Of a stretch of 64,000 nucleotides of DNA, positions 16,626 to 23,594 are shown piece after piece. This DNA is from Streptomyces sp. CB02923 (lineage in GTDB: Bacteria > Actinomycetota > Actinomycetes > Streptomycetales > Streptomycetaceae): contig NZ_LWKZ01000027.1 of the NCBI RefSeq assembly GCF_001905005.1, positions 657,892-721,891 of the forward strand, read 5' to 3'. Position numbers and translations under genes: made by a program. Position 1 is the stretch's first letter. Every line of letters begins with the position of its first letter. Below the pieces are notes generated by a model. It did no database searches. It was not told the DNA's origin and saw nothing but the letters and a program-made list of their open reading frames with translations.

Positions 16626-16665
16626 AACCACCCCTTAATCGTCACAGTGACAATAAGAGGTGGTT
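16626..16665 (-). promoter_or_regulatory. Palindromic operator nested in RBS-covering hairpin
   Basis: GTCACAGTGAC (16641-16651) is a perfect odd palindrome within TTAATCGTCACAGTGACAATAA. It is enclosed by a 7-bp inverted repeat AACCACC (16626-16632) and GGTGGTT (16659-16665). In the minus-strand RNA the downstream arm is the purine-rich GGTGGTT just upstream of the ATG at 16620. The site may be bound by a repressor and may fold in the transcript. Confidence 0.6.
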
Positions 16666-16721
16666 CCACCAACCGGCAAGGAGCCGAGGGCCCAGCTCCC
16701 GGCCCTCCGGCCCTCCGGCCC

Positions 16722-17921
16722 CTAGAGCTCGACCTCGCGCATCAGCATGCCGACCTCGGTGTTGGTCATCCGCCGCAGCCAGCCCGACTTCTGGTCGCCC
16801 AGCGAGATCGGGCCGAAGGCCGTCCGCACCAGCTTGTCGACCGGGAAGCCCGCCTCGGCCAGCATCCGCCGCACGATGTGCTTGCGGCCCTCGTGGAGGG
16901 TCACCTCGACCAGGTAGTTCTTGCCGGTGTTCTCCACCACCCGGAAGTGGTCGGCGCGCGCGTAGCCGTCCTCCAGCTGGATGCCGTCCTTGAGCTGCTT
17001 GCCCAGGTCACGCGGGAGCGGGCCCTGGATCGCGGCCAGGTAGGTCTTCTTCACGCCGTACCGCGGGTGGGTCAGCCGGTGGGCCAGCTCGCCGTGGTTG
17101 GTGAGCAGGATGATGCCCTCGGTCTCCGTGTCCAGCCGGCCCACGTGGAACAGCCGCGTCTCGCGGTTGGTCACGTAGTCGCCCAGGCACTGGCGCCCGT
17201 CCGGGTCCTCCATCGTCGAGACGACACCGGCCGGCTTGTTCAGCGCGAAGAAGAGGTACGACTGCGTGGCGACCGTCAGGCCGTCCACCTTGACCTCGTC
17301 CTTCTCCGGGTCGACGCGCACGCCCTGCTCCATGACGACCTGCCCGTTGACCTCGACCCGCGCCTGGTCGATCAGCTCCTCGCACGCGCGGCGCGAGCCC
17401 ATGCCCGCACGGGCCAGCACCTTCTGCAGGCGCTCGCCCTCCTGGTCACCGAACGTCTTCGGCGTCTTGATCTGCGGCTTGCTGTGACGGGCGCGGTTGC
17501 GCTCCTCCACCTGCGCGTCGTACTCACGGGGCCGCGCCGGAGCCTGCCCGCGGCCACGCGGCGGCTGCCCCTTGCCGCCCGGCTTGCCGCCGCTCTTCGG
17601 GCTCGTACGAGGACCGCCCTTGGCGCCGCCGCGGGCAGCCGCGCCGCGGCCCCTGCGCTCGTCGCCACGGTCCGGAGCGCCACCACGGCCGCCCTGGGCG
17701 CCGCCACGGCCGCCGCCCGAACCGCCACGGCCGCCGGAACCGCCGGAGCCGCCACGGCCCGCGCCGTCGCCGCGGCCCTGTCCGCCCTCGCCCACGTCGT
17801 AGCGGCGCTCCTCGGGACGGGGCCGGCCTGCGCGCTGCTGCTTCTCGTCCTTCTTGTTGCCCGCACCCCGGTAGTTGTTGCCCCTACCGGCGTCCCTGTC
17901 GTTCCTGCCGCTGCTTCGCAT
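16722..17921 (-). CDS. rluB: 23S rRNA pseudouridine synthase, RluB/RsuA type, with disordered RG-rich extension
   Basis: The 399-residue protein isomerises uridine in ribosomal RNA. The C-terminal 240 residues hold an S4 RNA-binding domain (ERLQKVLARAGMGSRRACEELI) and the catalytic domain with HVGRLDTETEGIILLTN, whose Asp is catalytic, and HPRYGVKKTYLA. The first 150 residues are low complexity, rich in Arg, Gly and Ser (RGGSGGSGGRGG and similar). The ATG at 17921 overlaps the scpB stop by one base (TGATG); a TTG one codon upstream is less likely. rluB after scpA-scpB is a widespread order. Confidence 0.93.
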   Translation of the reverse strand: MRSSGRNDRDAGRGNNYRGAGNKKDEKQQRAGRPRPEERRYDVGEGGQGRGDGAGRGGSGGSGGRGGSGGGRGGAQGGRGGAPDRGDERRGRGAAARGGAKGGPRTSPKSGGKPGGKGQPPRGRGQAPARPREYDAQVEERNRARHSKPQIKTPKTFGDQEGERLQKVLARAGMGSRRACEELIDQARVEVNGQVVMEQGVRVDPEKDEVKVDGLTVATQSYLFFALNKPAGVVSTMEDPDGRQCLGDYVTNRETRLFHVGRLDTETEGIILLTNHGELAHRLTHPRYGVKKTYLAAIQGPLPRDLGKQLKDGIQLEDGYARADHFRVVENTGKNYLVEVTLHEGRKHIVRRMLAEAGFPVDKLVRTAFGPISLGDQKSGWLRRMTNTEVGMLMREVEL

Positions 17922-18607
17922 CAATGATCCGTCTGAGAGTCGCCGCTGTCGTCTACGTCGAACGACGGAACACCTTCCCGGGAATCGCCCTCGACCGCCT
18001 CCGCCTCCGGGAGGAAGGGAGCGAGCTCCGGGAGCTCGTCCAGGCCACGCAGGCCCATCCGCTCCAGAAAGTAGTTCGTCGTCCTGTACAGGATCGCACC
18101 TGTTTCAGGTTCCGTCCCCGTCTCCTCCACCAGACCACGCTGGAGAAGGGTGCGCATCACACCGTCACAGTTCACCCCGCGTACGGCCGAGACCCGGGAA
18201 CGGCTGACCGGCTGACGGTACGCGACCACGGCCAGAGTCTCCAATGCGGCCTGCGTCAGCCGTGCCTGCTGGCCGTCCAGCACGAAGCTCTCCACGGCGT
18301 CCGCGTACGCGGGCCGGGTGTAGAACCGCCACCCCCCGGCCACCAGCCGCAGGTCGAACCCGCGCCCCTGCCGGGTGTAGTCCTCCGACAGCTCCCGCAA
18401 CGCGAGCGCCACCTCCCTGCGGGGCCGCTCCAGCACCCTGGCCAGGTGCTCCTCGGTCGCGGGCTCGTCCACGACCATAAGCACCGCCTCCAGCGCCGGC
18501 CGCAGCTCCAGGTCCGCGACACCGAGCGCCCCCACCGGGGCGCGCTGATCCTCCGGCCCGCCCTCGTCCCCCTGAGCCGTCTGCACCACCACCGCCACCT
18601 CACTCAC
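17921..18607 (-). CDS. scpB: Segregation and condensation protein B
   Basis: The 228-residue protein is a regulatory subunit of the SMC-ScpAB condensin complex. It has the two winged-helix domains of ScpB: LRPALEAVLMVVDEPATEEHLA then GWRFYTRPAYADAVESF, and the second with LTQAALETLAVVAYRQPVSR, SRVSAVRGVNCDGVMRTLLQRGLVEE and TTNYFLERMGL. The tail is acidic. The GTG start overlaps the scpA stop (GTGA), so synthesis is coupled to ScpA. Confidence 0.95.
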   Translation of the reverse strand: MSEVAVVVQTAQGDEGGPEDQRAPVGALGVADLELRPALEAVLMVVDEPATEEHLARVLERPRREVALALRELSEDYTRQGRGFDLRLVAGGWRFYTRPAYADAVESFVLDGQQARLTQAALETLAVVAYRQPVSRSRVSAVRGVNCDGVMRTLLQRGLVEETGTEPETGAILYRTTNYFLERMGLRGLDELPELAPFLPEAEAVEGDSREGVPSFDVDDSGDSQTDH

Positions 18608-19476
18608 CCCGCGTCCTCACCTTCCGCACCCACCCGGGCCTCCGGCCCGGCCTCCCGGTCGAACTCGTCCGTCACGACCGGCGCGCTCTCCGCACCGCCA
18701 GTCCACCGGACCGTCAGCGCCCCCAGAGCCTGGTCCTGGTCCAGCTCCACCACCCGCTCCCGGTACAACTCCAGCAGCGCGAGAAAGCGGGCGACGACGG
18801 TCAGCGTGTCCGGCGCGTCCCCGGCCAGCTCCGCGAAACCCGCCTCCCCCACGGCGCGCAGCCGCGCCACCAGCACCTCCGCCTGCTCCCTGACGCTGAC
18901 CAGCGGCGCGTGGATGTGGTCGACGTACACCTGCGGCCTGGCCCGGGGCTGCATCGCTTTCACAGCCAGCCGGGCGAAGCCCTCCGCCCCGATGCTGATG
19001 GCGACCTCGGGCAGCAGCTCCGCATGGTGCGGTTCCAGTCCGACGGTACGGGGATGACGGCGCCCCTCGTCCTCCAGGCGCGCGCTGAAGATGTCCGCGA
19101 TGCGCTTGTACGCGCGATACTGCAGCAGCCGCGCGAACAACAGGTCACGCGCCTCCAGCAGCGCGAGATCCGCCTCGTCCTCCACCTCGGCCACGGGCAG
19201 CAGCCGCGCCGCCTTCAGGTCGAGCAGCGTCGCCGCGACCACCAGGAACTCCGTGGTCTGGTCGAGGTCCCAGTCCGGCCCCATGGCCCGGATGTACGCC
19301 ATGAACTCGTCCGTCACCCTGGACAGGGCGACCTCGGTGACGTCCATCTTGTGCTTGGAGATCAGCTGAAGCAGAAGATCGAAGGGCCCCTCGAAATTCT
19401 CCAGCCGAACGGTGAACTTCCCGTCACCGGCCTCACCACCCTCAACGGGCGGGGCATGATCTTCGGTCGTCGGCAT
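18604..19476 (-). CDS. scpA: Segregation and condensation protein A (kleisin)
   Basis: The 290-residue kleisin bridges the SMC dimer and ScpB. The N-terminal motif FTVRLENFEGPFDLLLQLI and KHKMDVTEVALSRVTDEF binds the SMC neck; LVVAATLLDLKAARLLP follows. The C-terminal winged helix (DTLTVVARFLALLELYRERVVELDQ) binds the SMC cap. The ATG at 19476 is used because conservation starts just after it; the frame upstream to 19623 is Pro/Thr-rich and looks non-coding. It heads the scpA-scpB-rluB operon. Confidence 0.94.
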   Translation of the reverse strand: MPTTEDHAPPVEGGEAGDGKFTVRLENFEGPFDLLLQLISKHKMDVTEVALSRVTDEFMAYIRAMGPDWDLDQTTEFLVVAATLLDLKAARLLPVAEVEDEADLALLEARDLLFARLLQYRAYKRIADIFSARLEDEGRRHPRTVGLEPHHAELLPEVAISIGAEGFARLAVKAMQPRARPQVYVDHIHAPLVSVREQAEVLVARLRAVGEAGFAELAGDAPDTLTVVARFLALLELYRERVVELDQDQALGALTVRWTGGAESAPVVTDEFDREAGPEARVGAEGEDAG

Positions 19477-19669
19477 CGCGGTCCATAGGGGGAGTTCGGT
19501 CCCGGCCAGCGTATCCGCCCCGGGGGCCAGCCGAATCGCCGGGCGCGCCGCGATGGGGGGTGCTTGCGCGGTGGGGGTGGGCGTTGTGCGCGTGGGGTCC
19601 GGTGGGTGGGGGCTCGGGCCCACGCGGACGGGGTCACTCTCCCCCAGCCTTCGGCCGGGGGGACCCCCA

Positions 19670-19731
19670 CGACACCGTGTACGTCACCGGTGACTACATA
19701 GTGAACCCAGATACCCGGCTGCTCTGCGGGG
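19670..19731 (+). repeat. 62-bp inverted repeat, left copy
   Basis: This 62-bp block matches the reverse complement of 20044-20105 at 59 of 62 positions. It contains the perfect 12-bp palindrome GTCACCGGTGAC at its centre-left. In one frame it reads DTVYVTGDYIVNPDTRLLCG, while the right copy reads DTVYVNGDNIVNPDTRLLCG. Confidence 0.85.
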
Positions 19732-19793
19732 AGACCCCTGCGTGGACCCGAGCCCGGCCGGATTGCGGCTCTCCCGCCATCGTGGCTCACATA

Positions 19794-19875
19794 CCCCTGC
19801 GCGCAGCGCAGGGGCCGGGGCCGCGTCCACCGCGCGCAGCGCGGTGGACTGAGCCCGCCGCGCGGAGCGCGGCGG
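19794..19875. repeat. Three tandem stem-loops with GNA triloops
   Basis: Three perfect hairpins follow one another: CCCCTGCGC-GCA-GCGCAGGGG (19794-19814, 9-bp stem), GTCCACCGCGC-GCA-GCGCGGTGGAC (19825-19849, 11-bp stem) and CCGCCGCGC-GGA-GCGCGGCGG (19855-19875, 9-bp stem). All share a GCGC-GNA-GCGC apex. They resemble REP-like palindromes and sit in the spacer of the 62-bp inverted repeat. Confidence 0.8.
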
Positions 19876-20043
19876 CTGGGTCAGCACGCCGTGGGTGCGC
19901 ACCCGCGCCGGGTGACGCCACGGCCGCCCCCGCCTCCACCCCGTGAGCCTCACCACGCGGTGGGCGGGCACGCGGGTGATCGAAAAACTCCCCCCAGCTG
20001 GCCGCAGTCGCCAAACAACGTGAGGGGGTGCGTAGGGGGCCAT

Positions 20044-20105
20044 CCCCGCAGAGCAGCCGGGTATCTGGGTTCACGATGTTGTCACCGTTGACGTACACGG
20101 TGTCG
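20044..20105 (-). repeat. 62-bp inverted repeat, right copy
   Basis: This is the inverted partner of 19670-19731, differing at three positions when aligned in the same orientation. The inner palindrome reads GTCAACGGTGAC, with one mismatch. Confidence 0.85.
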
Positions 20106-20237
20106 AGGAGTTGGCCCCCTGCGCGCCCCCGCCCCACAGCGAAAGCCATACGACCCCGCCCGCCAGCGAACCCCCTCGCGCGAAGCGCAAACGCCCACCC
20201 CGCACAAGGTGAACCCACAAACCGAAAACCGCGCGCG

Positions 20238-20822
20238 TCAGCGCCCCCGCAACCGCCGCACCAAAATACTCGCGTCCCCCCGCGACTCCAGGTCCGCCAG
20301 AACCACCGCCACCGCTTCACGAACGATCCGCCCGCGATCAACCGCAAGCCCGTGTTCGCCACGAAGGACGAGGCGAGCGTGTTCGAGGTCCATGAGCTCC
20401 TCGGCGGAGACGTAGACCGTGATCTTCTCGTCGTGCCGTTCGCGCCCGCTGGGCCGCCGGTTCGCGCCACGGCCGCGCCGGCGGGAGGACCCGCCGTCCT
20501 TGGCTTCGCCGGTCGCCGCCGGCTGCGCTTCCGTGCCGCCGCGCCCGCGGCCCCCGTGTTCGGCCGGTGCCGTGCCGTCCGCGCCGCTGTCCGGTTCGGG
20601 GCGCCGCTGCCGCGGGGTCGTTTCCTCTCCGGGCCCCGGGCCCGGCCCCGCCTCGGGCTCGCCCCCGGGCGCGGGAACCCGCGGCGTCTCCCCGTTGACG
20701 GGGGAGGCGCCGTTGGCCGCGGCCGGACCGTTGGTCTTGCGGGGCGCCGGGGACTGCAGCCCCGACCCCCCGGTCGTACGGAACAATTCGTCGGCTCCGG
20801 GCAGACTCACTCGGCGTGACAC
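20238..20822 (-). CDS. Ribbon-helix-helix-like partner of the ParA-like ATPase (hypothetical)
   Basis: The 194-residue protein has about 125 disordered, Gly/Pro/Arg-rich residues followed by a compact C-terminal region (about 130-194): EKITVYVSAEELMDLEHARL, a loop, GLAVDRGRIVREAVAVVLADLE and ILVRRLRGR. The beta strand followed by two helices reads like a ribbon-helix-helix DNA-binding fold, as found in ParG-type centromere binders. The ATG at 20822 lies inside the last codons of parA (16-bp overlap), so the two are coupled. That position is where a ParB-type partner would be. The fold assignment is my inference; no ParB motif is present. Confidence 0.7.
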   Translation of the reverse strand: MSRRVSLPGADELFRTTGGSGLQSPAPRKTNGPAAANGASPVNGETPRVPAPGGEPEAGPGPGPGEETTPRQRRPEPDSGADGTAPAEHGGRGRGGTEAQPAATGEAKDGGSSRRRGRGANRRPSGRERHDEKITVYVSAEELMDLEHARLVLRGEHGLAVDRGRIVREAVAVVLADLESRGDASILVRRLRGR

Positions 20823-21970
20823 CGGGCGAGCACCTCCCTGGCGAGCTGACGGTAGGCCGCGGCACCGACGGAGTTGGACGCGTACGTGGTGATCGGTTCG
20901 CCCGCGACGGTGGTCTCGGGGAAGCGCACGGTACGGCCGATGACGGTGTGGTACACGTGGTCGTCAAACGCTTCGACGACGCGCGCGAGGACCTCGCGGC
21001 TGTGTACGGTCCGCGAGTCGTACATCGTCGCGAGGATGCCGTCGAGTTCCAGGTCGGGGTTGAGCCGTTCCTGGACCTTCTCGATCGTCTCGGTGAGCAG
21101 CGCCACACCGCGCAGCGCGAAGAATTCGCACTCCAGCGGGACGATGACCTTGTGAGCCGCCGTCAGCGCGTTGACGGTGAGCAGGCCGAGGGAGGGCTGG
21201 CAGTCGATGACGATGTAGTCGTAGTCGGCCATCAGCGGCTTCAGCGCACGCTGGAGCGTCGACTCGCGCGCGACCTCGCTGACCAGCTGGACCTCGGCGG
21301 CTGACAAATCGATATTGCTGGGCAGCAGGTCCATGTTCGGGACCGCGGTCTTCAGCAGCACCTCGTCGGCCGACATGCCCCGCTCCATGAGCAGGTTGTA
21401 GACCGTCAGGTCCAGTTCCATCGGGTTGACGCCGAGCCCGACGGACAGCGCGCCCTGCGGGTCGAAGTCGACGAGCAGCACCCGTCGGCCGTATTCGGCG
21501 AGCGCGGCACCCAGGTTGATGGTCGAGGTGGTCTTTCCCACCCCGCCTTTCTGGTTGCACATCGCGATGATCTTGGCGGGTCCGTGGTCCGTCAACGGTC
21601 CTGGAATCGGGAAGTAGGGAAGGGGGCGCCCGGTCGGGCCGACACGTTCGCGGCGCTGGCGGGCGGCGTCCGGCGCGAGCGTGGCCGCGTACTCGGGGTC
21701 CGGCTCGTACTCCGCGTCCGGATCGTAGAAGTGCCCCTCGGGCAGGTCGTCGTAGTCGGCGAGCCGGGTGGGATCTGAGCCGCCCCGGTCGCCGGCCATG
21801 GCGTTCACGTGATGGCCGTCCATGCTCTGGTGGGCTGTCGTCGTGGGGCTCTGTTGGGCTGCGAAGGCGTGGACAGCGACGGAGCCGACAGCCTGGAGCC
21901 CCGTGGGGCCCTGGCCCCGTGCAACCGCTCCTGGTCGTCCACCTCCGGGAGTAAATGTCGACTCATTCAC
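20807..21970 (-). CDS. ParA-like chromosome-partitioning ATPase
   Basis: The 387-residue protein has a 120-residue disordered, acidic N-terminal extension and a ParA/MinD-type ATPase domain. The deviant Walker A is KGGVGKTTST (about residue 140), followed by LLVDFDPQGALSVGLG, Walker B DYIVIDCQPSLGLLT and the C-terminal GEPITTYASNSVGAAAYRQLAREV. It is not the parAB gene near oriC but an orphan; a similar S. coelicolor protein has been called ParH, as I recall. The start is a GTG at 21970 behind AAGGAGGT (21981-21988, 10-nt spacer). It precedes the RHH-like gene and lies near scpAB, suggesting a DNA-organisation role. Confidence 0.92.
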   Translation of the reverse strand: MNESTFTPGGGRPGAVARGQGPTGLQAVGSVAVHAFAAQQSPTTTAHQSMDGHHVNAMAGDRGGSDPTRLADYDDLPEGHFYDPDAEYEPDPEYAATLAPDAARQRRERVGPTGRPLPYFPIPGPLTDHGPAKIIAMCNQKGGVGKTTSTINLGAALAEYGRRVLLVDFDPQGALSVGLGVNPMELDLTVYNLLMERGMSADEVLLKTAVPNMDLLPSNIDLSAAEVQLVSEVARESTLQRALKPLMADYDYIVIDCQPSLGLLTVNALTAAHKVIVPLECEFFALRGVALLTETIEKVQERLNPDLELDGILATMYDSRTVHSREVLARVVEAFDDHVYHTVIGRTVRFPETTVAGEPITTYASNSVGAAAYRQLAREVLARCHAE

Positions 21971-22251
21971 AAGTCGTCTTACCTCCTTGGATGTGACCAG
22001 GAAACTTATCGATAGGTCAGCGTGGCACTATGCCGACGGTTGGCGACTCTATGGCGTGTCGGGCGTTCGCAGCAACACAATCCGCCGGACCCGGCCCGAT
22101 GTGTCGGCAATCGAACATGCCAATGTCAAGGGTGCAAGCCGCACAACCCCGATGTTTCGAGGGTGTGCGAATCGGTTAAAGGGTTACGTTCTCGGCGAGT
22201 TGAGGACCGTCCGTGCGGTTTCGGGCGTGCGGCGTGTCGATGAACGGCCGC
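21971..22251. other. Intergenic region upstream of parA, no gene seen
   Basis: This region is noticeably less GC-rich than its flanks. An imperfect palindrome ACTTATCGATAGGT (22004-22017) lies near the expected promoter of parA. GTGTCG words recur (about 22054, 22101, 22234) but are not regular enough to call iterons. No 14-bp parS consensus (GTTTCACGTGAAAC) is present. Confidence 0.45.
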
Positions 22252-22279
22252 GGCCGGGCCTTGTCGACAAGGCCCGGCC
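22252..22279 (-). terminator. Palindromic terminator of ald
   Basis: GGCCGGGCCTTGTCGACAAGGCCCGGCC is a perfect 28-bp palindrome, about 34 nt past the ald stop. In RNA it would fold as a hairpin with a short apical loop. Confidence 0.75.
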
Positions 22280-22312
22280 GGCAGTGCGTCATTGACGCGC
22301 GCTATTGACGCC

Positions 22313-23428
22313 TCAGCCGAGAAGCGTGGCCAGGTCGGTGGCCTCCAGGCCGTGCGCCTCGGCGACGGGACCGTAGACGACCTTGCCGTCGTGGGTGTTC
22401 AGACCCTTGGCGAGGGCGGCGTCGCGGCGCAGCGCCTCGACCCAGCCGTTGTTCGCCAGCGACACGATGTAGGGCAGCGTGGCGTTGGTCAGCGCGTAGG
22501 TGGAGGTGCTCGGCACGGCGCCGGGCATGTTGGCCACGCAGTAGAAGACCGAGTTGTGGACCTGGAAGGTCGGCTCGGCGTGGGTGGTGGGCCGGGAGTC
22601 CTCGAAGCAGCCGCCCTGGTCGATCGCGATGTCGACAAGGACACTTCCGGGCTTCATCTTGGCGACCAGCTCGTTGGTGACGAGCTTCGGGGCCTTGGCG
22701 CCCGGGATGAGCACCGCGCCGACGACGAGGTCGGCCTCGACGACGGCCTTCTCCAGCTCGTAGGCGTTGGAGACGATCGTCTGCACCTTGGTGCCGAAGA
22801 TCCGGTCCGCCTCGCGCAGCTTGTTGATGTCCTTGTCGAGCAGCGTGACGTGGAAGCCGAGGCCCACGGCGATCTGCACGGCGTTCCAGCCGGAGACGCC
22901 GCCGCCGATGACGACGGCCCTGCCCGCGGCCACGCCGGGCACGCCGCCCGGCAGCACGCCGCGGCCGCCGGCCTGGCGCATCAGGTGGTAGGCGCCGACC
23001 TGCGGGGCGATACGGCCCGCGACCTCGGACATCGGGGCGAGCAGCGGCAGCTGGCGGCCGGGCGTCTCGACGGTCTCGTAGGCGATGGCGGTGGTACCGG
23101 ACTCCAGGAGGGCGTCGGTGCACTCGCGGGAGGCGGCCAGGTGCAGGTAGGTGAAGAGGGTCTGGTCCTTGCGGAGGCGGTGGTACTCCTCCGCGATCGG
23201 CTCCTTGACCTTCAGCAGCAGGTCCGCGGTGGCCCAGACCTCGTCGGCGGTGCCGAGGATCTCGGCACCGGCCGAGACGTACTCCTCGTTCGGGATGGCG
23301 GAGCCGAGGCCGGCGTCCTTCTCGATGAAGACCTGGTGGCCGTGGCGGACCAGCTCGTGCACACCGGCGGGCGTGATCGCCACCCGGAACTCGTTGTTCT
23401 TGACCTCGCGGGGGATGCCGACCTTCAC
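22313..23428 (-). CDS. ald: Alanine dehydrogenase
   Basis: The 371-residue enzyme converts L-alanine to pyruvate and ammonia with NAD. The N-terminus VKVGIPREVKNNEFRVA contains the conserved substrate-binding Arg; KVKEP carries the catalytic Lys, LFTYLHLA the catalytic His, and VVIGGGVSGWNAVQIA binds NAD. The GTG at 23428 gives the usual family length and lies 10 nt after AAGGA; the GTG at 23437 is too close to that site. Transcription ends at the palindrome 22252-22279. It is monocistronic. Confidence 0.95.
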   Translation of the reverse strand: MKVGIPREVKNNEFRVAITPAGVHELVRHGHQVFIEKDAGLGSAIPNEEYVSAGAEILGTADEVWATADLLLKVKEPIAEEYHRLRKDQTLFTYLHLAASRECTDALLESGTTAIAYETVETPGRQLPLLAPMSEVAGRIAPQVGAYHLMRQAGGRGVLPGGVPGVAAGRAVVIGGGVSGWNAVQIAVGLGFHVTLLDKDINKLREADRIFGTKVQTIVSNAYELEKAVVEADLVVGAVLIPGAKAPKLVTNELVAKMKPGSVLVDIAIDQGGCFEDSRPTTHAEPTFQVHNSVFYCVANMPGAVPSTSTYALTNATLPYIVSLANNGWVEALRRDAALAKGLNTHDGKVVYGPVAEAHGLEATDLATLLG

Positions 23429-23594
23429 GTCGATCACGGTCCTTGTAAGAGAGCTTGCAGGAGGAAATCCATGCATGCCAGGCATGCCGGGACTGACCGC
23501 GGCGTCCGCGGCCTGGCCAGTCTATTTAAGGATTCCGAGTTGTCTAGCCTTGCAAAGCATCTATTACTGAGAGGAACACCACCGATTTCGTAGG

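Larger units (their letters stand above)
19477..20237. other. Intergenic region with inverted repeats and stem-loops, no gene seen
   Basis: This 761-bp region lies upstream of scpA and downstream of the ribbon-helix-helix-like gene. It contains a 62-bp inverted repeat pair (19670-19731 and 20044-20105) enclosing 312 bp, a small hairpin CCCCAGCCTTCGGCCGGGG near 19642, and three successive stem-loops at 19794-19875. Short open frames crossing the repeats exist but none has a convincing start or codon bias. Confidence 0.65.

Noticed and set aside
16722..17924. TTG start at 17924 for rluB
   Set aside because: The ATG one codon downstream gives the compact TGATG junction with scpB and is the more usual start.
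19680..19946. Peptide-coding frame across the left inverted repeat (VYVTGDYIVNPDTRLLCG)
   Set aside because: No ribosome site or good start, and the downstream part is ordinary shadow sequence across the hairpins. Kept only as a remark in the repeat entry.
19670..20105. parS site for chromosome partition
   Set aside because: The 14-bp consensus GTTTCACGTGAAAC is absent from this interval and from the parA upstream region.
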